Assembly: GCA_017164015.1 (NCBI GenBank)
Contig: CP071065.1
Span: 4,689,918 to 4,753,917 of the forward strand
Source of the DNA: Nostoc sp. UHCC 0702
Lineage (GTDB): Bacteria; Cyanobacteriota; Cyanobacteriia; Cyanobacteriales; Nostocaceae
Reading direction: 5' to 3'
Length of the DNA: 64,000 nt
The position numbers and the translations under genes are program-made. Positions 54,531 through 62,134 of the stretch are shown here, in pieces (position 1 is the stretch's first letter; each line of letters opens with the position of its first letter). The notes below the pieces were generated by a model. That model searched no databases, was not told the origin of the DNA, and saw only the letters and a program-made list of their open reading frames with translations.

Positions 54531-54745
54531 TAGCACAAGCCTTGGTGGTTAGGACATCAACAGATGATAAAACCTAGACACAAAGCGAAAAGTCGGAGCG
54601 GCGGCTTCCGCCGATCTGAACTTTTCAAGACAAAGACTTTTCAAGGGGCGATGCACTGAGTTTCGACTGCGCTCAACTACCGCGTGGTCGAAGTGTCCCC
54701 AGTCCCCAGTCCCCAGTCCCCAGTCCCCAGTCCCCAGTCCCCTGC
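54531..54745 (-). repeat. Family C element, copy 4, with GGGGACT array
   Basis: Starts TAGCACAAGCCTTGGTGG and GACATCAACAGATGATA, then the AGTC/GATC module, and ends in about six CAGTCCC units. The terminal TAGCTATA is lost on the right, four bases before the GTPase stop region. Confidence 0.7.
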
Positions 54746-54748
54746 ATA

Positions 54749-55288
54749 TTAAACTGCACAACCTTGCATCGAGTGTTGTACGAGAGCAATAACTGCTTCA
54801 GCTACAGAATTTTCTTGCATTGGATTAACTTTCACAAGAGGAGGTCGATTATTTTCATCCACATACCCAATGGCAAGATACACATCTTCTTCAGACCAAG
54901 CTCCTGGACAATCGGTATGTGTTAGCCCAATAATCATAGGAACTTGTACACGTTCCTCTATAAAACGAAGGATCTGACGCGCGTTACGGAATTCTCTAGG
55001 TCTATGGGCAGCTACTAGTAAGATATAAGCGTGAGCCTTGCGAATTAAAATATCCCACATAAAATCAAACCGCGATTGACCAGGTGTACCATAAAGGTGT
55101 ACTGCCATATCTGGCCCAAATTGCAACCGACCAAAGTCAAAAGCGACAGTGGTTCTTTGCTTGAGCAATGCTGTTTCATCAGTTGCACGAGTATCTGTAT
55201 CTACCACTTCAATTTCACTGATAGAACGAATAAATGTAGACTTGCCTGCACCAACCGTTCCTGTGACAATTAAACGCATAACTTCCAT
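54749..55288 (-). CDS. Small Ras-like GTPase (MglA-related)
   Basis: 179 residues. P-loop GTVGAGKST (about 10-18), switch/G3 region YGTPGQSRFDFMW in place of DxxGQ, and G4 as GLTHTDCPGAW, where canonical NKxD is replaced by THTD. This pattern is normal for the bacterial MglA/ARF-like group. It switches between GDP and GTP forms; the roadblock protein upstream is the natural regulatory partner (compare MglB). No membrane segment. Confidence in GTPase is high; a role in polarity, gliding or pilus control is inferred. Confidence 0.85.
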   Translation of the reverse strand: MEVMRLIVTGTVGAGKSTFIRSISEIEVVDTDTRATDETALLKQRTTVAFDFGRLQFGPDMAVHLYGTPGQSRFDFMWDILIRKAHAYILLVAAHRPREFRNARQILRFIEERVQVPMIIGLTHTDCPGAWSEEDVYLAIGYVDENNRPPLVKVNPMQENSVAEAVIALVQHSMQGCAV

Positions 55289-55500
55289 GTTGATTGACTC
55301 CTCTATAAATCAAAAAATAATTCTTAACCACTTACTAGTTATTGATGGAATTTATGCCAAAATACACCCTATTTTAGGCAATTCATGAATTGCTGCTAAA
55401 TGCAAATCCGGGTTTAGTGATTTAGTTAAAAATCATTTGTTTGCTAATTAAAAAGTTCCCTATAGTACCAAATATTTGTCTACAAGGGAACTGATAATCT

Positions 55501-55662
55501 ATATCATGTCCGCTTAATTACTTATTATTCGGAGTATGTGTGCAGAAACTTTAAAATTCTCTCCCCTGCCGTCTTAATAATCGGCTATTAGGGTGTGTTA
55601 GCCTACGGCATCGCACCCTACTCAGGCTACCGTTTCAATAAGTCTTTAACCGCACGCGATAT
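55501..55662. repeat. Family A-like element with a third kind of interior
   Basis: Left end ATATCATGTCCGCTTAATTA, right end (inverted) ATATCGCGTGCGGTTAAAGA; about 21 of 26 match. The interior contains a hairpin based on AGGGTGTGTTAG and CATCGCACCCT rather than TAATTGG heptamers. It fills the gap between the GTPase and roadblock genes. Confidence 0.65.
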
Positions 55663-55696
55663 TAGTTATTTTTGAGATGAACTTGCTCACCGTTAT

Positions 55697-56068
55697 TTAC
55701 GCTAAAACCAGTTTGAGTTCTGCAAGAACACGTTTGATTTCTAGCATTAATAATCCCTGTTTTGCAGTTTCACTAGCTAAGACAAGCAAAACAGCGTCTT
55801 CCCCGCAACCAGTCAAAACACCAAAACCTTTGTTACCTTCAACAAAAATGCGGTCAACACTACCCCTAGCTAATTCAATTCCAATACGTTCTCCCAAAGA
55901 CAGCATGGAAGCTGACATTGCTGATACCCGTTCTTCATCCATTGCTCCTGGTAAACTTGCGCCCAAAGGTAGTCCATCAGGGGTAACAAGTGCTGCTCCT
56001 TGAACATCAGTTGTAGCAGTGACAAAACTTTGCAAAATCATCCCAAGTTTTTCTGTATTGATAGCCAT
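55697..56068 (-). CDS. Roadblock/LC7-domain protein (MglB-like)
   Basis: 123 residues of a single roadblock fold: VQGAALVTPDGLPLGASLPG, the helix ERVSAMSASMLSLGERIG and the strand VDRIFVEGNKGFGVLTGCG. Such proteins dimerise and act as GTPase-activating or scaffold partners of Ras-like GTPases. Its neighbour downstream is such a GTPase (54749), though 408 bases with a repeat lie between. Confidence 0.88.
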   Translation of the reverse strand: MAINTEKLGMILQSFVTATTDVQGAALVTPDGLPLGASLPGAMDEERVSAMSASMLSLGERIGIELARGSVDRIFVEGNKGFGVLTGCGEDAVLLVLASETAKQGLLMLEIKRVLAELKLVLA

Positions 56069-56150
56069 ATAAGTATTCTCTGTTGTTGTGAATTTGAGAG
56101 TGAGTATGAAATTTCAGTAAATTCCGATACAGTCAAAGTAGGGTTTGTAT

Positions 56151-56636
56151 TTAATGAAGGGTTGCGTGTTCCAGAAGAGTAAATTCAAATACATCATAAT
56201 TACCGCCTCTTAGTACCGATTCGGAATGCACTCCTCTAAAACGGTGTCCCAGAACTTGTTCGAGAGCGCCCCAAATTGCACCCATTGTAAAGGTACACTT
56301 GCGTTCTGAATTTAGCGCTTCACCAGCAGAGCAAACGGTTTCAGAAGTGTAGGCTTTAATCACATCACCATCTTGAACAATTTTATGAAGGATGCACAAC
56401 CTAGTCCCTTCTTTACCTAAAACTAAAGACAATTTGCCTGCTACAATATCTAAGGAATCTAAAGATCCCGATAAACCCAAATCTTCAGCCATTTTTTTAC
56501 CCCGCGAACGGCCTGCTTTAGTTAATGCTATGGCTGTAGCCTTTTCTCCTAAAGCATCTTCCATGCCTTGAATTACCGATTTAAAGCAGACAATGCTATT
56601 AAAATCGCCTAATTCTTGTCGTAATAAATCTGGCAT
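56151..56636 (-). CDS. Conserved hypothetical protein, possibly V4R-like
   Basis: 161 residues, soluble. It begins MPDLLRQELGDFNSIVCFK and carries the helical KATAIALTKAGRSRGKKMAEDLGL, a strand-rich middle and an end (GALEQVLGHRFRGVHSE ... GGNYDVFEF) that loosely resembles V4R ligand-binding domains with conserved Cys and Gly. The evidence for V4R is weak. Position as first gene of the leftward cluster with roadblock and GTPase genes suggests it supplies an input to that switch. Confidence 0.55.
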   Translation of the reverse strand: MPDLLRQELGDFNSIVCFKSVIQGMEDALGEKATAIALTKAGRSRGKKMAEDLGLSGSLDSLDIVAGKLSLVLGKEGTRLCILHKIVQDGDVIKAYTSETVCSAGEALNSERKCTFTMGAIWGALEQVLGHRFRGVHSESVLRGGNYDVFEFTLLEHATLH

Positions 56637-56970
56637 ATCTAAACCTCATGTTAATTTTTATGACTAGAGCCTTGTAACTAAAAATTGAGGAGTACAATCT
56701 CTAGACTAGTAGGGAAAAATAAACTTTCTAAATCATGTTTCCAATTCATGCTTTAGCAATATGTAACTGTATAAATGTATGCTTCTTTATCAGTTACCTG
56801 TTGAGTTAATTATGCTAAAGGAGAAATTAATATAGTACCGAGAAACTACTGGAATTATTTAAACTCATAGCTAAGATAAGTTAAGTCAACATAAAGTAAT
56901 ATTACTTAAAATTGAAGTAATATTAGTTTTTCCATATAGTAATTATTAATAATATTGTCTATTCTCTTGA

Positions 56971-57081
56971 TACCAATTCTGTATGAAGATGCGCTTATAT
57001 GATTGACGAAAAATTACACGCTCTCTGGGGCAATTCATAAATTGCCCCTAGAATAAAGTGCAACCTGACATAGAATTGGTA
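56971..57081. repeat. Family E MITE-like element, copy 2
   Basis: Ends ATACCAATTCTGTATGAAGA and, inverted, ATACCAATTCTATGTCAGG. The interior has GGGGCAATTCATAAATTGCCCC, a perfect short palindrome (first 18 bases shown by family copies). Confidence 0.7.
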
Positions 57082-57179
57082 TGACATATTTTTGTTTGAG
57101 TGACAAACAGTTTATTTCAGGAGAAATTTCTTGTAAGTTGGACTTTGCATATCCCTCCACTCAACGATGTTCAAGTCTG

Positions 57180-57328
57180 ATATCAAGTTCGGCTAATTAC
57201 TTACGATATAGTCGGTTTGCCTGGTAATAGGTAATTGGTAATTGGTGATTGTTTTTTACTATTACCCATTACCCATTACCCATTACCAACCCTCACAGGT
57301 ATCATAAGTGTTTAAACGGACATGATAT
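57180..57328 (-). repeat. Family A element, copy 6 (reverse), touching hisC
   Basis: Starts ATATCAAGTTCGGCTAATTA and ends AAACGGACATGATAT at 57328. The in-frame ATG at 57327 straddles its edge, 15 bases before the preferred hisC start. Confidence 0.85.
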
Positions 57329-57341
57329 GATATCCAAACTT

Positions 57342-58418
57342 ATGACCGACTATTTCCGCTCTAATGTTGATGCAATGGCTAGTTATGTACCCGGTGAGCA
57401 ACCCCCACGCGGTACAAAGATTATCAAACTCAACAGCAACGAAAATCCATATCCTCCTTCTTCTGAAGCTCTAGCTGTGCTGAGGAATATCGATGGCGAA
57501 TGGTTGCGGCGGTATCCAGAACCGTTCGGGGAAGAATTTCGGCAAGCCACAAGTAAAGTTTTAGGCGTTCCCAGTGATTGGATTATCGTGGGAAATGGTA
57601 GTGACGAAGTGTTAAGCGTCGTGATTCGTGCCTGTGCAGAACGAGGACGGAAAGTTGTCTATCCAATGCCTACTTATGTATTGTATCGAACTTTAACAGA
57701 AATGCAAGCAGCGGATATTACTGAAATAAATTACGGTGAAGACTACAGTTTGCCTGTGGAAGAACTAATTGCTGCTAATGGTTATGTAACATTTATTGCT
57801 TCACCTAATAGTCCATCGGGGCATGTAGTGCCTAGAAAAGACCTGCAAAAACTAGCAAGCCAGTTATCTGGGGTTTTAGTGATTGATGAAGCATATGTGG
57901 ATTTTGCCGAAGAAAATGCATTGGCTTTGGTAAAAGAACACGAGAACGTGATTGTGATTCGCACACTTTCAAAGGGGTACTCTTTAGCAGGCTTGCGATT
58001 AGGGTTTGGGGTGGCGAATCCCAAGCTGTTGCATGGATTGTTTAAGGTGAAGGATAGTTATAATATTGATGCGATCGCCTGTGCAGTTGGGGCAGCTGCT
58101 ATTACTGACCAAGATTATAAAAATGCTTGTGTAGCAAAGATTAAAGCGTCGCGGGCTAAGTTAGCAACAGACTTAAAACAACTAGGTTTTGATATTTGGG
58201 ATTCTCAAACTAACTTTTTGCTGGCACAGCCTCCCCAAGGAAATGCAGAATACCTTTATCAAAAACTCAAGTCACAAGGAATTTTAATCCGCTACTTCAA
58301 GCAGCCAGGACTTGAAGATAAATTACGCATCACCATTGGCACTGATGAACAAAATCAAACCCTAGTAAAGGCGCTGATTTATTTGTTAGGGACTGGGAAA
58401 CGGACAATAGGGAGATGA
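57342..58418 (+). CDS. hisC: Histidinol-phosphate aminotransferase
   Basis: 358 residues from ATG 57342 (start MTDYFRSNVDAMASY). A fold type I PLP enzyme converting imidazole-acetol phosphate and glutamate to histidinol phosphate. Motifs: KLNSNENPYPPS near the start, GNGSDE for the cofactor, SPNSPSG, DEAYVDF, the PLP Lys211 in TLSKGYSLAGLRLG, and the substrate-binding arginine in KLRITIGT. An upstream in-frame ATG at 57327 falls on the end of a family A element. The last few residues (GTGKRTIGR) are encoded by GGGACTGGG-like sequence and may be repeat-derived. A homologue acting on other aminoacyl precursors is possible; his genes are usually scattered in cyanobacteria. Confidence 0.88.
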   Translation: MTDYFRSNVDAMASYVPGEQPPRGTKIIKLNSNENPYPPSSEALAVLRNIDGEWLRRYPEPFGEEFRQATSKVLGVPSDWIIVGNGSDEVLSVVIRACAERGRKVVYPMPTYVLYRTLTEMQAADITEINYGEDYSLPVEELIAANGYVTFIASPNSPSGHVVPRKDLQKLASQLSGVLVIDEAYVDFAEENALALVKEHENVIVIRTLSKGYSLAGLRLGFGVANPKLLHGLFKVKDSYNIDAIACAVGAAAITDQDYKNACVAKIKASRAKLATDLKQLGFDIWDSQTNFLLAQPPQGNAEYLYQKLKSQGILIRYFKQPGLEDKLRITIGTDEQNQTLVKALIYLLGTGKRTIGR

Positions 58419-58420
58419 AG

Positions 58421-58474
58421 AGCAGGGGAGCAAGGGTGAAAGAATTTGTACCAGGCTTTTCGTAAAATTGTACC
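58421..58474. repeat. Half of a family H element
   Basis: GAGCAGGGGAGCAAGGGTGA followed by TTTGTACCAGGCTTTTCGT matches, inverted, the left half of the family H copy at 53312. Only one end is present. Confidence 0.55.
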
Positions 58475-58620
58475 GACGGGGAGAAAATCAGCAAGTTTGT
58501 CATGAGACCTATCTACCAGCAGGACGAAACAACTGTGAGTGGAACGATGATATTGTCGTAATAGCAAGCTTATGCTTCTATTCTTTCAATTAGGACTGTA
58601 CTCATACAACGGTAACAACA

Positions 58621-59163
58621 ATGGATACATTAGAAAACTATCAGTTGATTCTGAAAACGGGTAAAACTACCAGAGAAAAAGCTTTACAATTGTTTGACTA
58701 TCTTGAACCTGTGAATTTAGACTTTATGTTTGGTCGTTGGCAAGGTTCTGGACTGTATACAGATCATCCAATGGATGGTTTATTAGAAACTTCTAATTGG
58801 TATGGAAAGGAATTTATAGATTCTGAAAATGTTCATCCCTTGTTATTTTTAGATCATCAGGGCAAAATTTTTAAGGTTGCGCCTAATTCCACTTTAATGG
58901 ACTCAGTTTTGAAATTTCCGCTACCCAAAAATAATTCGCTGAAACCATTGTTAATCTTGATAAATTCTTTTCTCCAAACCGAAAAAAGTCAAGCCAGACT
59001 GCGAATGATGGAGTATAGAGGAAAAGTCACTGCTACGATGATTTATGATCATTTGCCGATTAATGATTCTTTTAGGAAAGTAGATGAGAATACTGTGTTA
59101 GGAATTATGGATTATAAAAACTTACCTCAACCTTTCTTTTTTGTTCTTAAGCGATGCCTTTAG
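58621..59163 (+). CDS. GXWXG / DUF4334 domain protein
   Basis: 180 residues. The GXWXG signature is MFGRWQGSGLYTDHP (about 38-52), followed by the DUF4334 part with WYGKEFIDSENVHPLLF and MMEYRGKVTATMIYDHLPINDSFRKVD, where Tyr/Asp/His are conserved. This family is a small beta-barrel protein of unknown role. There is no signal peptide. The start ATG at 58621 gives the standard N terminus. The name is a domain label; I infer no reaction. Confidence 0.82.
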   Translation: MDTLENYQLILKTGKTTREKALQLFDYLEPVNLDFMFGRWQGSGLYTDHPMDGLLETSNWYGKEFIDSENVHPLLFLDHQGKIFKVAPNSTLMDSVLKFPLPKNNSLKPLLILINSFLQTEKSQARLRMMEYRGKVTATMIYDHLPINDSFRKVDENTVLGIMDYKNLPQPFFFVLKRCL

Positions 59164-59263
59164 CCTTTTAATTTGGCTGTGTTTGCATCTTGTTATGACA
59201 AACTTGCTGCTTCACCTGTAAAGGAGATATGAGAATTATTGGAACAGAAGACTCGATAGCTGA

Positions 59264-59359
59264 TCATCTCAACTCCTTTACCAATACTTCACGTAACATA
59301 ACTGCCAAATCTTGCAAAGCACGTTCACCATTCCCTACAAATATCAATAATTTTGAAAT
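59264..59359 (-). pseudogene. Possible short C-terminal remnant
   Basis: The minus strand reads LIFVGNGERALQDLAVMLRE and then VLVKELR and TGA at 59264-59266, with no start. It could be the tail of a lost neighbour of the HpxZ-like gene. Only about 27 codons, so chance is possible. Confidence 0.25.
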
Positions 59360-59746
59360 TCACACAGGCAACAAAGAAACATGTGCTGAAACTACTTTCC
59401 ATCCCTCTGGAAATTTATACCAAGTCTGGCTTTGTCGTCCAAAACGCTCTATACCATTGATAATACGGCGAAATTCTAGAGTTACAGTTGCTGCATCATT
59501 GCCATAGGTCACAACTTTCAGATTCGAGATTTCACGCTCTATTTTTGGGTTCGGTCGAGAGGCGCGAAAGTTGCGAATCTCCTCACTACCGTAAAGGTTT
59601 TCTCCTATACCAAAGCGCACTACTTCTGGTGCATCCCAAAATAAATTATCCATCACCTCAAGATTATTATTAGTCAAAGCTTCTTCATATCTGAGGTACA
59701 AATTAGTCACCTCAGTGACAACAGCAGGGTCATTTACTCTAGTCAT
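59360..59746 (-). CDS. HpxZ-like / AtzH-like SnoaL-fold protein
   Basis: 128 residues from ATG 59746 (MTRVNDPAVVTEV), preferred over the ATG at 59758. The motifs FWDAPEVVRFGIGENLYGSE and FRRIINGIERFGRQSQTWYK are characteristic of the HpxZ family (DUF3225), associated with oxalurate or ring-opened purine and amide catabolism in other bacteria. The fold is SnoaL/NTF2-like. Its neighbour 2 to 4 kb away, the cyclic amidohydrolase, fits a pathway that opens and consumes pyrimidine, hydantoin or allantoin-type rings, but they are not in one operon. Function by family only. Confidence 0.8.
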   Translation of the reverse strand: MTRVNDPAVVTEVTNLYLRYEEALTNNNLEVMDNLFWDAPEVVRFGIGENLYGSEEIRNFRASRPNPKIEREISNLKVVTYGNDAATVTLEFRRIINGIERFGRQSQTWYKFPEGWKVVSAHVSLLPV

Positions 59747-59874
59747 GGTTGTTACCAATTTTGGTGATATGGCTGATTATGACATTTCCCAGATACAAAC
59801 TAAGAACGACGAATTATATCAAGTTCGGCTAATTACTTACGATCTAGTCGGTTTGCTTGGTAATAGGTAATGGG

Positions 59875-59977
59875 TAAGCTGTTCCACATTTAACTTGCAT
59901 ATATTGGGCGGGCGAGACGCCCACCCCACAACAAATGTACAATTTCAGATTATGCAAACTAGATGTGGTTTAGCTTA
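59875..59977. mobile_element. Element K, nested in family A copy 7
   Basis: Ends TAAGCTGTTCCACATTTAAC and, inverted, TAAGCTAAACCACATCTAGT, both then TTGCATA; about 20 of 27 match. The interior GGGCGGGCGAGACGCCCACC resembles the interior of family B copy 1. Confidence 0.7.
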
Positions 59978-60013
59978 ATAGGTAATACTCAAAACCAATT
60001 ACCAATTACCAAT

Positions 60014-60119
60014 TATAGCGGTTCTCGGTTGAGTGAGGTACAAGAACCCCACCCCCAACCCCCTCCCCGCTTGCAGGGAGGGGGCTATTATGTACCTCAT
60101 ATGATTAGGAAACGCTATA
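60014..60119. mobile_element. Element J, nested in family A copy 7
   Basis: Ends TATAGCGGTTCTCGGTTGAG and, inverted, TATAGCGTTTCCTAATCATA, both with GAGGTAC inside. The interior is a GC-rich hairpin (ACCCCCAACCCCCTCCCCGC ... GGGAGGGGGC) like family I. Confidence 0.7.
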
Positions 60120-60214
60120 CCAATTACCAATTACCAATTACCAATTACCAATTACCGACCTCCACAGATATCATAAGTGTTTAAACGGACATGATATTAT
60201 TTGGTCATTTTTAA

Positions 60215-60235
60215 CTTAAGAGACATCCTCTTATA
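60215..60235. repeat. Family D end fragment beside the PfpI-type gene stop
   Basis: CTTAAGAGACATCCTCTTATA matches the right end of the family D element at 29951-30193. The gene stop (plus-strand TTA at 60240) follows within five bases. Confidence 0.6.
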
Positions 60236-60239
60236 ATTA

Positions 60240-60968
60240 TTACCTTCTGCCTTCTTGTATTATTTTTTGGATAATTTGTAGACGCTTATCTAGATTATTT
60301 TTGCTAGCAGCTTTCACGCTGTTGAGGACGGCTTCCGGGGCGGTTTGGGGTGAACCACTTTCAAAAGGAGGTTGGGGATTGTATTCTATTTGTAGTTGAA
60401 TTGATTGGGCGATCGCTTCTGTGAATAATTCCGCAGCTATGACTAATCCAAAGTCAATTCCTGATGTCACACCCCCACCTGTAATCCGATTGCGGTCAAT
60501 GACAACCCTCTGTTTGACTACCTCAACTCCTAGTAATTCCAGCAAATCTAGGTAAAGCCAGTGAGTAGTGGCGCGATAGCCTTCAAGTAAACCAGCCGCC
60601 GCCAGCAGCAGAGAACCGGTGCAAACGGATGTCACATAACGGGCTTTTTCTCCCTGAAAATTCAGGAAATCGAGAAACTTCCTATCTTCCAGCTTCGCAT
60701 TAATACCTGTACCTCCTGGAACAAATAACACATCTAAAGGTGGAGACTGATCAAATGTCGTGTCAGGTAAAAAAGTCAGCCCGCGTTCGCCCTTGGCGTT
60801 GGCGAAGCCATCGCTCCTAATCGGTTCTAGAGTCTCCGCCAGCAGATATAATTGGGTGTTTGGAAACTTAGCAAAGACTTCGTAAGGGCCTGTAAAATCT
60901 AACTGGGTCAGATTTGGGAACAGTACGATACCAACAGATAGAAAAGAGGTTTGTTCTGTAAAAGTCAT
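60240..60968 (-). CDS. DJ-1/PfpI family protein (isonitrile hydratase-like)
   Basis: 242 residues. The flavodoxin-like core begins VGIVLFPNLTQLDFTGPYEVF; the nucleophile elbow is SVCTGSLLLAAAGLL with Cys near 116, followed by ATTHW. The same layout occurs in the isonitrile hydratase (InhA) and AraC-linked amidotransferase-like groups. The C-terminal 45 residues (KAASKNNLDKRLQIIQKI) are helical. The substrate is unknown. It is separated from the EamA gene by only 53 bases and on the same strand, so probably the second gene of a small operon. Confidence 0.85.
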   Translation of the reverse strand: MTFTEQTSFLSVGIVLFPNLTQLDFTGPYEVFAKFPNTQLYLLAETLEPIRSDGFANAKGERGLTFLPDTTFDQSPPLDVLFVPGGTGINAKLEDRKFLDFLNFQGEKARYVTSVCTGSLLLAAAGLLEGYRATTHWLYLDLLELLGVEVVKQRVVIDRNRITGGGVTSGIDFGLVIAAELFTEAIAQSIQLQIEYNPQPPFESGSPQTAPEAVLNSVKAASKNNLDKRLQIIQKIIQEGRR

Positions 60969-61021
60969 TAGTCATTTGTCATTTGTCATTGGTCATCAGT
61001 CAACAGTCATTTGACCTATAT

Positions 61022-61981
61022 CTACGACGGGGTACGTCTACGCACAAAGCCTTCTGCACTCAGCAACGCGATCCCCAATGTAACAATACCAATCCCCAAG
61101 TTCTGAATTAGGTTTAAAGTTTCGCTAATTGTTGCCCATGCGACTAACGCTGTCAATGCTGGATTGCTAGAGCCAATCATAGAGGCAGTAGTTGCGCCAA
61201 TCATGCGAATCCCCAAATTATTTAGAGTGTGTCCGATAAAACTTACTAAAGCCGAAAAAATACTGCCAATCCATATAGGTGTCCAATCAAGTTGGACATT
61301 GACAGGCGGCCAGAACAGTAAGCTAACACCGGAAAGTAGCAGAGTAGAAGCAAAACTGATCCAGGTGAAAGGAACTGGATGGAATTTTTGCAAACATTTT
61401 TGAGCGATGACACAATAAAAGGCGTAAACGATTCCTGCGCCGACGCTGGCGAGAATGCCCATAGCAATGGTATGACTGCTGTAGGTGGCTCGTGATTGAG
61501 GAATGGTGACAACGCTGCCCACTAGAATAATACCCATCACCAGCCAGCGGTAGAGTGTGGGGCGATCGCCAAAAAACCTCCAAACAAGCAGCGCCGTAAA
61601 CACCGGATAACTAAAGAACAGGGTCATAGCAATTCCAGTGGGAATCAAGCCAATAGCGATGTAGAGTAAGGCAACATACACAAACATCAGCACCCCACAG
61701 CCAAAGGCTTGGATGAGAACATCAAAGCGATCGCGCCTGAACAACTCTCGCAATTCTTTAAAAGCAGATGGATATAGCTTAAATGCCAGAGATGCCATGA
61801 GTGGAACCACCAGCAGCATTCGCATGAACATCAGCAACAATGAATTCTGCAAATTTGGTTTAACGTATCCACCAAGTAAAAATAAATTGAGTACGAGATG
61901 TTCTGAAAACAAAACTCGCACAGTAATATTGTGAAACGCAAAAACAAAGGAGGATAGAAGAACTATCAGGATGCCTAACAT
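61022..61981 (-). CDS. EamA/DMT-family permease
   Basis: 319 residues with ten predicted membrane helices in two homologous halves of five, the normal EamA arrangement. Helix ends carry the typical Pro/Gly patterns (ALLYIAIGLIPTGIAMTLFF and IGATTASMIGSSNPALTALV). It is an inner-membrane exporter or importer of small metabolites; the substrate cannot be told. It precedes the PfpI-like gene on the same strand. Confidence 0.88.
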   Translation of the reverse strand: MLGILIVLLSSFVFAFHNITVRVLFSEHLVLNLFLLGGYVKPNLQNSLLLMFMRMLLVVPLMASLAFKLYPSAFKELRELFRRDRFDVLIQAFGCGVLMFVYVALLYIAIGLIPTGIAMTLFFSYPVFTALLVWRFFGDRPTLYRWLVMGIILVGSVVTIPQSRATYSSHTIAMGILASVGAGIVYAFYCVIAQKCLQKFHPVPFTWISFASTLLLSGVSLLFWPPVNVQLDWTPIWIGSIFSALVSFIGHTLNNLGIRMIGATTASMIGSSNPALTALVAWATISETLNLIQNLGIGIVTLGIALLSAEGFVRRRTPS

Positions 61982-62079
61982 GCGCGCAAAGGTTTTTTGA
62001 AACCCGATTGTATTGCTGAAACCACTGGACTAACAGACCAAACGAGGTTTGAGTTTTTAGGACTCTGGGGATTCATCTT

Positions 62080-62108
62080 AGGGACTTCCAAATAAAAAAA
62101 TATCTTAT
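62080..62108. repeat. Family B single end
   Basis: AGGGACTTCCAAATAAAAAA matches the left end of the family B elements. No matching right end is visible before the amidohydrolase stop at 62135. Confidence 0.5.
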
Positions 62109-62134
62109 CGCTATCGTATAGGTAGGGACTGCGC

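Larger units (their letters stand above)
59816..60197 (-). repeat. Family A element, copy 7 (reverse), with two nested elements
   Basis: Begins ATATCAAGTTCGGCTAATTA and ends TTTAAACGGACATGATAT. The TAATTGG-type array is split by element K (59875-59977) and element J (60014-60119). Confidence 0.8.

Noticed and set aside
59229..59507. 92-codon plus-strand ORF
   Set aside because: Mostly antisense to the HpxZ-like gene and without its own signature.
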